The notes under the pieces were generated by a model. It searched no databases and was not told the DNA's origin. It was given only the letters and a program-made list of their open reading frames with translations. A program made the position numbers and the translations under genes. From NCBI GenBank assembly GCA_903945375.1, contig CAJAVP010000069.1, positions 1 through 62,101 on the forward strand: 62,101 nucleotides of DNA, written 5' to 3'. This document shows, piece by piece, positions 47,582-55,784 of this stretch; the first letter of the stretch is position 1, and each line of letters opens with the position of its first letter. The stretch comes from an uncultured Methylococcaceae bacterium (GTDB taxonomy: Bacteria; Pseudomonadota; Gammaproteobacteria; Methylococcales; Methylomonadaceae).

Positions 47582-48064
47582 ATGAGCCCTATGCAGAACG
47601 ACCCAATCCAGATAGTTATATTGACAGTATTTGTTATGGGTGTCTTCATCATGGCACTGGTGTTAGTTTGGTTAGTACGTGCGTTGCTGGAGCTTAAATT
47701 AGATTACCAGCGCCTTAGCGAACGTCTTCATAGTGGTCATCATGATATTGCCGGATTATGTGCCGCTGCGGTAATCATCGATCGGCGTATTGATACCCAT
47801 GAAGAATTATCAAGACAGCTGGCTGAAAAAGTAAACGAGTTATCCGCTATTTCTGTCACAGTTATGCAGACATCAGAGCCCCCACCTATCGCCTCGCCTG
47901 AACCAGAGCCGGAATCTCAAGAGCAATCAGAACATCCTTACCGCTTAGCCATTCAGCGCGTGCGTAGTGGTGCGAATATTCAGGAACTGATGCAAAGCTC
48001 CGGTCTTAGCCATGACGAGGCCGCGCTGCTAATTCGCTTGCACGGCAATAAAGACGCTTTTTGA
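47582..48064 (+). CDS. DUF2802 membrane-anchored protein of the flagellar locus
   Basis: This 160-residue protein has one N-terminal membrane helix (IVILTVFVMGVFIMALVLVWLV), a coiled-coil region (about 35-95), a Pro/Glu linker, and a C-terminal helix-turn-helix-like segment (QRVRSGANIQELMQSSGLSHDEAALLIRLH, split here as QELMQSSGLSHDEAALL). DUF2802 genes close the motCD-parA-cheW block in Pseudomonas; its presence after motD matches that order with the intervening genes missing. The function is unknown. An ATG 9 bp downstream is an alternative start. Confidence 0.85.
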   Translation: MSPMQNDPIQIVILTVFVMGVFIMALVLVWLVRALLELKLDYQRLSERLHSGHHDIAGLCAAAVIIDRRIDTHEELSRQLAEKVNELSAISVTVMQTSEPPPIASPEPEPESQEQSEHPYRLAIQRVRSGANIQELMQSSGLSHDEAALLIRLHGNKDAF

Positions 48065-48073
48065 GAATACCGA

Positions 48074-48355
48074 CTACTTTGCCGCGCGTTGCCGACGCGC
48101 TTCTTTGGGGTCGTACACAAGAGGGCGATAAATTTCTACGCGATCACCGGATTTTAAGACGTGTGTCATTGAACAAACATGACCAAAAATACCCACCGTC
48201 AAGCCCTGTTTGGGAATATCAGGAAAGTCTTTTAACACGTTCGAGGCATCAATAGCGGCTGAAACAGTCGCTGATTCGGGTAATTGCACCACCACCAGTT
48301 TTTGCCGCTTTGGCAAGGCATAAGCCACTTCAACCGCAATAATCCCTTCAGACAT
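48074..48355 (-). CDS. rnfH: RnfH-family ubiquitin-like protein
   Basis: This is a 93-residue beta-grasp protein: IAVEVAYALPKRQKLVVVQL, GLTVGIFG and LKSGDRVEIYRPLVYDPKEARRQRA (split here as GDRVEIYRPLVYDPKEARR) are typical of RnfH/YfjF. A longer frame opens at 48424, but MSEGIIAVEVAYA at 48355 is the family start and gives the usual 8-bp overlap with ratA. ratA-rnfH is a conserved pair. The function is not well established. Confidence 0.93.
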   Translation of the reverse strand: MSEGIIAVEVAYALPKRQKLVVVQLPESATVSAAIDASNVLKDFPDIPKQGLTVGIFGHVCSMTHVLKSGDRVEIYRPLVYDPKEARRQRAAK

Positions 48356-48779
48356 AAATTTCTTTGGCGCGATGTGTGAAAGAGCTGACCATTGTGTTGC
48401 AAATTTGATTAAACACTGCGCCAAAAGCCAGACTCGCTAATTTTCCAGACATCTCAAATTCCAAGTCCAGCGAGATTTTACTGGCATCCTCGCGCAATGG
48501 CATAAAACTCCAAACGCCTTCCAGATAGGAAAAAGGGCCGTCTAATAGCGAGACGGATATTTTGCCACCTAGGTCAATTCTATTACGGGTAGAAAAGGCT
48601 TTTTTAAACCCACCTTTGGAAATTTGCAGCTCGGCTTCGACGATATCATCCACGCGCTTAATGATTCGACTGCCACTACACCAAGGCAGAAATTGGGGAT
48701 AGGATTCGATATCGTTAACCAAATCAAACATTTGCTGTGCCGAATATTTGACTAATGCACTTTTTTGAACAATAGTCAT
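48348..48779 (-). CDS. ratA: RatA-like START/COQ10-family protein
   Basis: This 143-residue single-domain protein of the polyketide cyclase/START fold includes MFDLVNDIESYPQFLPWCSG, EAELQISKGGFKKAFSTRN and SLDLEFEMSGKLASLAFG, all typical. Members have been described as a ribosome-association toxin in E. coli and as a coenzyme-Q-binding protein in others, so the role here is open. It overlaps rnfH by 8 bp and starts 2 bp after the transporter stop on the same strand. Confidence 0.93.
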   Translation of the reverse strand: MTIVQKSALVKYSAQQMFDLVNDIESYPQFLPWCSGSRIIKRVDDIVEAELQISKGGFKKAFSTRNRIDLGGKISVSLLDGPFSYLEGVWSFMPLREDASKISLDLEFEMSGKLASLAFGAVFNQICNTMVSSFTHRAKEIYV

Positions 48780-48781
48780 GG

Positions 48782-50143
48782 TTACAGCACTCCTACGACG
48801 TGCAGGAAGACTAAAAATACCGCAGCGGGCGCTAAGTATTTAGTCAACATAAGCCATAATTTAAAATATTCAGGGTCAACGATGTTCAATTCTTGTGCGC
48901 TGTGCTGTTGTTTCATCTTCCAACCCACAAAAATCGCGATTGCTAATCCCCCCAAGGGCAACATTAAATTGGCTGTCACGTAATCGATTAAGTCAAATAA
49001 CGTCAAACCAAAAGGCTTAAACGCTGCCCAAGCATTAAAAGAGAAGACCGTCGCTAAGCCAATGAGCCACGCTATGCCACCCGCTTGTAAAGACGCGCGT
49101 TGACGACTGATGCCACGGTTTTCGACTAACCAACTGACAGTCGGCTCAATTAAGGCAATCGCCGAAGATAACGCGGCAAATACTAAAATAATAAAAAATA
49201 GTACACCAAACAGCCACCCGCCGGTCATGGTGCCAAAGGCTATCGGTAGCGTTTCAAAAATCAAACCAGGGCCAGAGCCAGGGTTTAATTGATAGGTAAA
49301 AACAATAGGGAAAATAATAATACCGGCGAGTAACGCAACTAAAGTATCCACGGCGGCGATGATTATCGATGTTTTGGCAATAGAAATATCGTTAGGTAAA
49401 TACGCCCCGTAAGCCATGACGCAACCCATACCTAAACCTAAACTAAAAAATGCCTGCCCCATAGCAATGAGAATGGCATTACCGGTTAATTTACTAAAAT
49501 CAAAACTGAATAAGAAATGGATACCCTGAAAATAGCCGCTGGTCGTCATGGCATACATGACCAACAAAATTAACAGAATAAACAAGCCCGGCATCAAAAT
49601 TCGTACGGATTTTTCTAAGCCTTTATCAACGCCACGGGCAACGATAAATAAAGTGGCGGCCATAAATAGCGTATGCCAGAAAATCAACTGCAGTGGACTA
49701 CCAATAAAATCGCTAAATAGCTGCTTAATCGCTGCGGCATCGGCATTAAAAAAACTGCCCGTAAATGCTTTGAAGACATAAGCCGATGCCCAGCCTGCGA
49801 TTACGCTGTAATACGATAAAATCAACAAGCCCGCCGCCATGCCCACCCAGCCGACATATTGCCAACGTGGATCCTGCTCGGCTTCTGCGCTGAGCAATTG
49901 CATGGTATTGACAGGATTTTCGCGGCCACGTCGACCCAGTAAGGTTTCCGCAATCATGATCGGAATGCCAATAAGCGCGACACACAACAGATAAACGATC
50001 ACAAACGCACCGCCGCCGTGTTCGCCGGTGATATATGGAAATTTCCAAATATTTCCCAAACCGACAGCCGAACCGGTTGCCGCTAAAATAAATGCCGAAC
50101 GTGATGACCATTCGCCATGTATCGATTTCTTTGTGTCTGTCAT
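48782..50143 (-). CDS. Sodium-dependent transporter of the neurotransmitter:sodium symporter (SNF) family
   Basis: This inner-membrane symporter of 453 residues has about 11-12 helices, LeuT fold. The first helix has the unwound Na+/substrate site AATGSAVGLGNIWKFPYITGEHGGGAF, given here as SAVGLGNIWKFPY and EHGGGAFV. Further features are YYSVIAGW and SLGLGMGCVMAYGAYLP. It likely imports an amino acid; the substrate cannot be told from sequence alone. It lies on the reverse strand ahead of ratA-rnfH and may be co-transcribed with them. Confidence 0.94.
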   Translation of the reverse strand: MTDTKKSIHGEWSSRSAFILAATGSAVGLGNIWKFPYITGEHGGGAFVIVYLLCVALIGIPIMIAETLLGRRGRENPVNTMQLLSAEAEQDPRWQYVGWVGMAAGLLILSYYSVIAGWASAYVFKAFTGSFFNADAAAIKQLFSDFIGSPLQLIFWHTLFMAATLFIVARGVDKGLEKSVRILMPGLFILLILLVMYAMTTSGYFQGIHFLFSFDFSKLTGNAILIAMGQAFFSLGLGMGCVMAYGAYLPNDISIAKTSIIIAAVDTLVALLAGIIIFPIVFTYQLNPGSGPGLIFETLPIAFGTMTGGWLFGVLFFIILVFAALSSAIALIEPTVSWLVENRGISRQRASLQAGGIAWLIGLATVFSFNAWAAFKPFGLTLFDLIDYVTANLMLPLGGLAIAIFVGWKMKQQHSAQELNIVDPEYFKLWLMLTKYLAPAAVFLVFLHVVGVL

Positions 50144-50255
50144 GTCTGTCTACCTTATTTCATCGAGGCGCGTTAAAAACCCACGTAAATTATTTTTTCG
50201 CGTAAAATAGCAAAATTATTCAGTTACGTCAGTTATAAAATCATTTCCTTAGATC

Positions 50256-50741
50256 ATGGCCGATAAAAAGTCCAAAAAAGCAGCTGCTAAACAAAACGCC
50301 AACATCGCAGTTAACCGTCAGGCAACGCATGAATATTTTATCGAAGAACGCTTTGAAGCGGGTCTCGTCCTAGAAGGCTGGGAGGTCAAAAGCCTTAGAG
50401 ATGGGCGTATTCAGTTGAAAGAAAGCTATGTTGGCTTAAAGCGAGGTGAAGCTTGGCTATTAGGCGCACATGTTTCGCCCTTATTATCTGCCTCCACGCA
50501 TGTCAATCCTGAAGCAGTCCGTCCCAAAAAATTACTTCTGCATCAGCGTGAGCTGCATAAGCTCATTGGTTCTGTCGAGCGCAAAGGCTATACCATCATG
50601 CCACTGTCCATGTATTGGAAAAATGGTCGCGCCAAACTGGAAATCGGCCTAGCAAAAGGTAAGCAGTTACATGATAAACGTGCGGCCAACAAAGATCGTG
50701 ATTGGCAGCGAGAAAAAGCCCGTATTATGAAAAAAGGCTAG
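50256..50741 (+). CDS. smpB: SsrA-binding protein SmpB
   Basis: SmpB delivers tmRNA to stalled ribosomes. It has 161 residues. Motifs are [44 protein letters not shown] and the basic C-terminal tail [20 protein letters not shown], given here as [14 protein letters not shown]. The gene is divergent from the SNF transporter. No tmRNA gene (ssrA) was seen nearby. Confidence 0.97.
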   Translation: MADKKSKKAAAKQNANIAVNRQATHEYFIEERFEAGLVLEGWEVKSLRDGRIQLKESYVGLKRGEAWLLGAHVSPLLSASTHVNPEAVRPKKLLLHQRELHKLIGSVERKGYTIMPLSMYWKNGRAKLEIGLAKGKQLHDKRAANKDRDWQREKARIMKKG

Positions 50742-50751
50742 AGGTTCTTAC

Positions 50752-51324
50752 ATGAGTACACACCCCAATTTATTGGATACTGAACACAGCTTATTAGTTG
50801 TTATTGATGTTCAGAGTAAATTACTTGCTGCTATGCCAGAAAAATCGGCTGAACTTTTGCTCGCTAATACTGGCATTTTGGTAGAAGCGGCAGGACGCTT
50901 AAAAATTCCGCTCTTATTAACTGAGCAATATTCAAAAGGATTGGGTGTAACCGACACCGCTATCATCCAAAAATTGCCGGTTACATTTCAAGTTTTTGAT
51001 AAAACAAGTTTTTCCTGTTGCGCCGCCAGCGGCTTTATGGATGCCTTAGCATTTAGTCGGCGTAAGCAAATCGTTTTAGTGGGCTTAGAAGCACATGTTT
51101 GTGTCTTACAAACCGCACTGGAGCTATTGCAACTAGGCTATCACGTTCAGGTCGTTGAAGATGCACTTTGCTCTCGTTTTGCAGAACACAAGCATTACGC
51201 ACTGCAACGGATGCAACAGCAAGGTGTGACGATTACTAACCATGAGTCGGTATTATTTGAATGGCTAAAAAACTCGGCTCATCTCGAATTCAAGCCCATT
51301 TCAAGCTTGCTCCGTAAATCATAA
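50752..51324 (+). CDS. Isochorismatase-family (cysteine) hydrolase
   Basis: This 190-residue protein is of the YcaC/nicotinamidase-like fold. The catalytic triad positions are visible: Asp in LLVVIDVQSKLL, Lys in DKTSFSC, and Cys in LVGLEAHVCVLQTALEL. The substrate is unknown; related enzymes hydrolyse isochorismate, amides or peroxides. It starts 10 bp after smpB and probably shares its transcript. Confidence 0.93.
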   Translation: MSTHPNLLDTEHSLLVVIDVQSKLLAAMPEKSAELLLANTGILVEAAGRLKIPLLLTEQYSKGLGVTDTAIIQKLPVTFQVFDKTSFSCCAASGFMDALAFSRRKQIVLVGLEAHVCVLQTALELLQLGYHVQVVEDALCSRFAEHKHYALQRMQQQGVTITNHESVLFEWLKNSAHLEFKPISSLLRKS

Positions 51325-51344
51325 TCATTGGGGTGTTGTGCTTT

Positions 51345-51707
51345 ATGTCGCTCACTATCTTTCTTAACCAAGTAACGAACAATAAGCCGGTTAGTTTTGA
51401 TGAGACGATCGCGATGATTAACGATCATTATCATTACCAGCCGACGGATTTTAAAAATGGCTTGACTGAACCTGTCTTGTACAACAAAGCAGGGACTAAT
51501 GAGGGTTCATGCCGAATTTTTGCTTTTGCTCAGTGGCATGGTTTAAATGAAGAACAAACCTTAAATCTATTTGGCGATTTTTATCGCCAAGATGTTTTAG
51601 CTGATCCAAATGGCAGCAGCCATCCGAATATCAGAAATTTTCTACGCGATGGTTGGAAAGGTATTATTTTTGACGGCGTGGTATTAACTCCCAAATCCTT
51701 GGTTTAA
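51345..51707 (+). CDS. HopJ type III effector-like family protein
   Basis: This 120-residue cytosolic protein has the conserved features of the HopJ family: [46 protein letters not shown]-like ([17 protein letters not shown]), [16 protein letters not shown] and [12 protein letters not shown]. The family name comes from a plant-pathogen effector, but the proteins are widespread in non-pathogens and the function is unknown. The ATG at 51345 has GGGGTG upstream; a longer GTG-started version adds four residues. Confidence 0.9.
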   Translation: MSLTIFLNQVTNNKPVSFDETIAMINDHYHYQPTDFKNGLTEPVLYNKAGTNEGSCRIFAFAQWHGLNEEQTLNLFGDFYRQDVLADPNGSSHPNIRNFLRDGWKGIIFDGVVLTPKSLV

Positions 51708-51735
51708 CAAACTGATTAACGCTAGGACTCCCTAT

Positions 51736-52629
51736 ATGAACGCACCCGAAGCCCTTTATCAATCGTCACTGACTTCCTTACCATTGCTGGCACGCGGCAA
51801 AGTCCGCGATATTTATGATGTTGACGGGCAAACTTTATTAATCGTAACGACAGATCGTCTGTCTGCGTTTGATGTCATCTTACCTGACCCCATTCCCGGC
51901 AAAGGGCGAGTTTTGACCCATGTTGCTAATTTTTGGTTTAAGCAATTACAACACATTATCCCCAATCATTTGTCTGACATACCTTTGGCGCAAATTCTTC
52001 CTGATGCAACAGAACGCGAGCCTATAGAGGGTCGAGCCTCTGTGGTTAAAAAACTGCGCCCCTTGCCGGTTGAAGCGATTGTGCGCGGCTATTTAATCGG
52101 CTCAGGTTGGAAAGATTACCAAGCAAGCGGCTCAATCTGCGGTATTCCGTTACCCAAAGGTTTACAACAAGCCGAGCAACTCCCACACGCGATTTACACA
52201 CCTTCGACGAAAGCAGAGGCGGGTTTGCATGATGAAAACGTCAACTTTGAACAAACGGTTAAATTAATGGGTGATTCTTTAGCTGAGCAAGTCCGCGACG
52301 CGAGCCTGCGCTTGTACACAACCGCCGCCGCTTATGCAAAAGAGCGCGGAATTATCATTGCCGATACTAAATTTGAATTTGGCTTAGATGAGGACAATAC
52401 GCTTTATTTAATTGATGAAGTGCTCACACCTGATTCTTCACGATTTTGGCCAGCCGATCAATATCAAGTAGGGATTAGTCCACCGAGTTTCGATAAACAA
52501 TATGTCCGTGATTACTTAGAAACACTCGATTGGGATAAAAAGGCACCTGGGCCTCGTTTACCGGCTGAGGTTGCGGAATTTTGTGCGGCTAAATACCGTG
52601 AAGCCGAGACGCGCTTGACGCAAGCTTAA
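51736..52629 (+). CDS. purC: Phosphoribosylaminoimidazole-succinocarboxamide synthase
   Basis: PurC joins aspartate to CAIR to give SAICAR in purine synthesis. At 297 residues it is the longer type found in many bacteria and yeast rather than the short E. coli form. Motifs are [55 protein letters not shown], and [14 protein letters not shown]. No frameshift is seen. It may be co-transcribed with the following Nudix gene (39-bp gap). Confidence 0.97.
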   Translation: MNAPEALYQSSLTSLPLLARGKVRDIYDVDGQTLLIVTTDRLSAFDVILPDPIPGKGRVLTHVANFWFKQLQHIIPNHLSDIPLAQILPDATEREPIEGRASVVKKLRPLPVEAIVRGYLIGSGWKDYQASGSICGIPLPKGLQQAEQLPHAIYTPSTKAEAGLHDENVNFEQTVKLMGDSLAEQVRDASLRLYTTAAAYAKERGIIIADTKFEFGLDEDNTLYLIDEVLTPDSSRFWPADQYQVGISPPSFDKQYVRDYLETLDWDKKAPGPRLPAEVAEFCAAKYREAETRLTQA

Positions 52630-52668
52630 GTTAGGTCGAGTGTAAAATAACTTAAATTTGGAGCAACT

Positions 52669-53103
52669 ATGTACAAACCCGTAACACCCCTACTTGCCGC
52701 CGATACAATTATTGAACTCGCTGATTTGCCTGGCCGCCCCTTTGTCTTAATTGAACGCGCCAACCCACCTTATGGTTGGGCGATACCTGGAGGCTTTGTT
52801 GATGTCGGAGAAACCCTCGAACAAGCGGCCATTCGAGAAGCTCAAGAAGAAACCGGACTAAACGTAACACTGATCACCTTATTAGGCCTCTATTCCAATC
52901 CCCAACGTGACCCGCGCAATCATACTGTCACCGCAGTGTATGTGGCAGAGGCGACAGGAACTCCGGTAGCGGCTGATGATGCCAAATTATGTGGTGTGTT
53001 TAGTATGGATACCTTGCCTGAGAAATTGGCTTTTGATCATGCATTGGTGCTGGCGGATTATCAATGTTTTCGTCGTACTGACAAGGTTGCCCCCTTACGA
53101 TGA
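52669..53103 (+). CDS. Nudix hydrolase
   Basis: This 144-residue protein contains a complete Nudix box ([20 protein letters not shown] followed by ETGL), which binds Mg2+ and cleaves X-linked nucleoside diphosphates. It starts with [19 protein letters not shown] and has no extra domain. The substrate cannot be predicted. It resembles small ADP-ribose or dNTP pyrophosphatases of purine-gene neighbourhoods. It converges on the crp-like gene. Confidence 0.94.
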   Translation: MYKPVTPLLAADTIIELADLPGRPFVLIERANPPYGWAIPGGFVDVGETLEQAAIREAQEETGLNVTLITLLGLYSNPQRDPRNHTVTAVYVAEATGTPVAADDAKLCGVFSMDTLPEKLAFDHALVLADYQCFRRTDKVAPLR

Positions 53104-53122
53104 GCTTGTTTTTTCTTCATCG

Positions 53123-53782
53123 TTAACGCCCCACAAAAACCACAATGGTTTTACCGTGTGCAGTAAGCAGTTTTTTATTTTCCAGTTCTTTGATCACCCG
53201 CCCCGCCATTTCTCTGGAGCAACCAACCATTCGACTAATTTCTTGACGGGAAATATGCAATTGCATGCCATCGGGATGGGTGATAGCATCCGGTTCTTTA
53301 CAAAGATCCAGCAGGATACGCGCAATTCGACCTTCAACATCCATAAAGGCTAAGTCCGTAAATTTACGGCTGGCCAACAAAAGACGCGTTGATAATTGAC
53401 AGCCCAATAAAAAAAGCAAGTCTGGCGCATAAGCTAATAACTCATGTTTTAACGCTAATCGAAATTTTTCATAGCCAATTTCTGCGAGTATACATTCACA
53501 GCGGGTTCTAATCGTAACTTGACGGATTTCTTTGGCACTGTGAAAAACACCAATTTCTCCGATAAATTCGTGCTTATTCAAATGAGCCAAGATTAACTCT
53601 TGACGCGTTTCAGTGTCTTCTGTGCTAACACTGACCGAGCCTTCAATCACAAAATATAATTTGTCGTCCTTGTCACCCGGTCTAAACAAGCAAGTTCTCG
53701 CCGGAAAAACTCTTTTCTGACAAATTTGTAATAAATGTTCTAACGCTTCATGGTATTGCTCATTTTTGAAACAGACAGTCAT
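53123..53782 (-). CDS. CRP-family transcription regulator (Vfr/Clp-like)
   Basis: This 219-residue protein has a cyclic-nucleotide-binding beta-roll (about 20-125), a dimer helix and a C-terminal winged helix ISRQEISRMVGCSREMAGRV that keeps the residues contacting TGTGA half-sites. The nucleotide pocket departs from E. coli CRP: GELG is GEIG, the following RSAW region reads IRQVTIRTR (Arg kept, Ser replaced by Gln), and the VTS of the dimer helix is LAS. This resembles Xanthomonas Clp, described as responding to cyclic-di-GMP. The crp-osmC-speD neighbourhood matches that of Pseudomonas vfr. Ligand assignment is inference. Confidence 0.9.
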   Translation of the reverse strand: MTVCFKNEQYHEALEHLLQICQKRVFPARTCLFRPGDKDDKLYFVIEGSVSVSTEDTETRQELILAHLNKHEFIGEIGVFHSAKEIRQVTIRTRCECILAEIGYEKFRLALKHELLAYAPDLLFLLGCQLSTRLLLASRKFTDLAFMDVEGRIARILLDLCKEPDAITHPDGMQLHISRQEISRMVGCSREMAGRVIKELENKKLLTAHGKTIVVFVGR

Positions 53783-53918
53783 AAGAAAAATTTCCGATAG
53801 CGATAAGTTAAGCGTCTATAAAATCCCGCACAAACTATTGCTAATCGGCAGTGAGGGAAATGATTTGAACGAGGTTTACGAATAAGGCGAAAATTAATCC
53901 CACCAAAGCGTTTGTATA

Positions 53919-54038
53919 ATAAGTAGTCGTGCAAAAGTTTTTTAACAAAAGTGGGAGCGGCTTTAGCTGCGATTGTCACGGCTAAAGCCGCTCCCACGGA
54001 TATCCATAATGTCAATAAACGTATGAACCCCTACGTAG
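53919..54038. repeat. MITE-like element, copy 1 (with nested REP)
   Basis: This lies in the 386-bp gap between the crp-like gene and osmC. Its left part (AAGTAGTCGTGCAAAA, TTTTTTAACAA, AGTGGGA) and right part (CATAATGTCAATAAA, ending CTACGTAG) match the element at 57040-57112, but about 45 bp are inserted in the middle. That insert is a REP-type palindrome, listed separately. The terminal repeats are less well preserved than in the other copy. Confidence 0.75.
53951..53997. repeat. REP-type palindrome nested in the MITE-like copy
   Basis: The arms GTGGGAGCGGCTTTAGC and GCTAAAGCCGCTCCCAC match perfectly across a 13-nt loop. The sequence is of the GGGAGCGGCTTTAGC REP class well known from Pseudomonas and other gammaproteobacteria, often mobilised by a RAYT transposase. 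No such transposase is in the window. Confidence 0.85.
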
Positions 54039-54168
54039 AAGGATATTGATTTATCCCAAAGAACAATCCATTAAACAAATAAGAAAGACGCACTTCTAGA
54101 ATTTAACAATACAATACGACAGCTCAATGTTATGTTATTCTACGCGCTTTTTTGTTAGGGTAGATTAA

Positions 54169-54585
54169 ATGCAAGCAACAGTCAAATGGGTTGACGGCGT
54201 GATGTTTGTCGGTGAAACTGGCAGCGGTCACGCTGTTGTAATGGACGGGCCACCTGATCACGGAGGGCGTAATATGGGCATACGTCCCATGGAGATGATG
54301 TTATTGGGAGTGGGCGGTTGCTCATCTTTCGATGTCGTGCAAATTTTACAAAAAGGTAGGAATAATATTGTAAACTGCACAACTGAAGTTACCGCTGAGC
54401 GCGTTGATGCCATTCCTAGCGTGTTTAGCAAAATTCATTTGCATTTTATTGTCACCGGTCATGATTTAAAAGCATCGGCTGTTGAGCGTGCGGTGAAGTT
54501 ATCTGCGGAAAAATATTGTTCCGCCACCATCATGCTAGGCAAATCGGTGGAAATCACCCATGATTTTCAAGTTATCGAGGTTTAA
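54169..54585 (+). CDS. OsmC-family protein
   Basis: This 138-residue protein is of the OsmC/Ohr superfamily, many of which reduce peroxides. PMEMMLLGVGGCSSFDVVQIL contains the first conserved Cys, and SAEKYCSATIMLGKSVEI the second. It belongs to the YhfA-like subgroup found beside crp/vfr and speD, as here, rather than to the organic-hydroperoxide Ohr group. It ends 3 bp before speD. Confidence 0.93.
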   Translation: MQATVKWVDGVMFVGETGSGHAVVMDGPPDHGGRNMGIRPMEMMLLGVGGCSSFDVVQILQKGRNNIVNCTTEVTAERVDAIPSVFSKIHLHFIVTGHDLKASAVERAVKLSAEKYCSATIMLGKSVEITHDFQVIEV

Positions 54586-54588
54586 AAA

Positions 54589-55374
54589 TTGAACAAGCTG
54601 CAATTACACGGTTTTAACAATTTAACAAAGTCGCTGAGTTTTAATATTTACGATATTTGCTACGCACCTGCTGAACAGCAACAAGCCTATATCCATTATA
54701 TTGACGAAGCGTATAACGCTACCCGCTTAACGCAAATTCTCAAGGATGTCGCCGATATTATTGGCGCACAAATTCTGAATATTGCTCATCAGGATTATGA
54801 CCCACAAGGCGCGAGTGTCACCATGCTGATTTCTGAAGGTGATATGCCGCCGCCATCTAGCATGAATAGCCAATCGCCGGGGCCTTTGCCTGAAACGGTG
54901 TTAGCGCATTTAGATAAAAGTCATATTACCGTCCATACCTATCCAGAAAGCCATCCAGATAACGGGATTAGCACGTTCCGTGCAGATATTGACGTATCGA
55001 CCTGCGGCCGTATTTCACCATTAAAAGCATTGAATTATTTGATTCACAGCTTTGAATCAGATGTCGTGATTATGGATTATCGAGTACGCGGTTTTACCCG
55101 TGACATTTCGGGTAAAAAACATTTTATTGACCATAACATCACGTCTATTCAAAACTATATCGCCAAAGATACGCAACAAAGCTATCAGATGATTGATGTT
55201 AATGTTTATCAAGAAAATATTTTCCACACCAAAATGATGTTGAAAGAAACGGAAGTGGAAAAATATTTGTTTGAAAAAGAAAGCAATTTGACAGCCAGCA
55301 AGAAGGCAGAGATCGAAAAGAAATTACACCGCGAAGTCACTGAGATTTTTTACGGTCATAATTTCCGCCGCTAA
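54589..55374 (+). CDS. speD: S-adenosylmethionine decarboxylase proenzyme
   Basis: SpeD makes decarboxylated SAM for spermidine synthesis. It has 261 residues, the large E. coli-type class. The protein cleaves itself between Glu and Ser of HTYPESHPD (about residue 122), creating the pyruvoyl cofactor. [21 protein letters not shown] and [20 protein letters not shown] are diagnostic, given here as [14 protein letters not shown] and [11 protein letters not shown]. The start is a TTG just after osmC with no ATG nearby in frame. speE is not in the window. Confidence 0.96.
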   Translation: MNKLQLHGFNNLTKSLSFNIYDICYAPAEQQQAYIHYIDEAYNATRLTQILKDVADIIGAQILNIAHQDYDPQGASVTMLISEGDMPPPSSMNSQSPGPLPETVLAHLDKSHITVHTYPESHPDNGISTFRADIDVSTCGRISPLKALNYLIHSFESDVVIMDYRVRGFTRDISGKKHFIDHNITSIQNYIAKDTQQSYQMIDVNVYQENIFHTKMMLKETEVEKYLFEKESNLTASKKAEIEKKLHREVTEIFYGHNFRR

Positions 55375-55411
55375 AAACGCAACAAAGATTAACAAAAGAG
55401 CAAGTGTAAGC

Positions 55412-55444
55412 ATTCAATCCCCCTTTAAAAAAGCGGGATTGAAT
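55412..55444. repeat. Small palindrome after speD
   Basis: ATTCAATCCCCC and GGGATTGAAT pair across a TTTAAAAAAGC loop. It resembles a fragment of the larger inverted repeat at 40.2 kb. It sits just ahead of the speD terminator in the gap from 55375 to 55784. Confidence 0.6.
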
Positions 55445-55450
55445 ACTGAC

Positions 55451-55475
55451 GAGCAAGTTAGCTTGCTCTTTTTTT
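55451..55475 (+). terminator. Intrinsic terminator after speD
   Basis: The stem GAGCAAG / CTTGCTC has a four-base loop and is followed directly by seven T residues. It is about 75 bp after the speD stop and fits a classical Rho-independent terminator. An upstream AAAAGAGCAAG at 55395-55405 could pair with the same right arm in a competing fold. Confidence 0.88.
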
Positions 55476-55529
55476 GTAATTGCATTGATTTGTAGAGATT
55501 CCAAGCAAATACAAAAACGAGATTTTCGA

Positions 55530-55706
55530 ATGAATGAACCCACTAAAATTAAATCTGAAGAGGGTTATACCTTTTATCGCTTAAACAATGGTCGTTATAC
55601 TGATTCTAAGAAGGGAGAGAATACTGATATGAGCTGAGATTCCTTCGCTGAAATTGTTGCTTCTTTCCATAATAAGAAAATAGGATATTGCGTTTATTTT
55701 GATTAA
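55530..55706 (+). pseudogene. Small unknown gene interrupted by an in-frame TGA
   Basis: An ATG opens a frame that reads MNEPTKIKSEEGYTFYRLNN, continues to NTDMS, meets TGA at 55635-55637, then goes on in the same frame as DSFAEIVASFHNKKIGYCVY before a TAA. Both halves have protein-like composition, so a 58-residue gene with one nonsense change (for example TGG to TGA) is the simplest reading. Selenocysteine at this codon is possible in principle but no obvious SECIS hairpin was seen. The family was not recognised. Confidence 0.4.
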
Positions 55707-55784
55707 TTTTAAATGTCATTTTTTCAAAAAAAACAATACCTATTTCTGCGGTTCATCAGATCATTGTGATAATAGGATTTAATT

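Noticed and set aside
50144-50255. Possible tmRNA (ssrA) near smpB
   Set aside because: The gap is only 112 bp and shows no tRNA-like acceptor or tag-peptide frame.
55630-55640. Selenocysteine codon in the small interrupted gene
   Set aside because: No clear stem-loop immediately after the TGA. A nonsense mutation is simpler.
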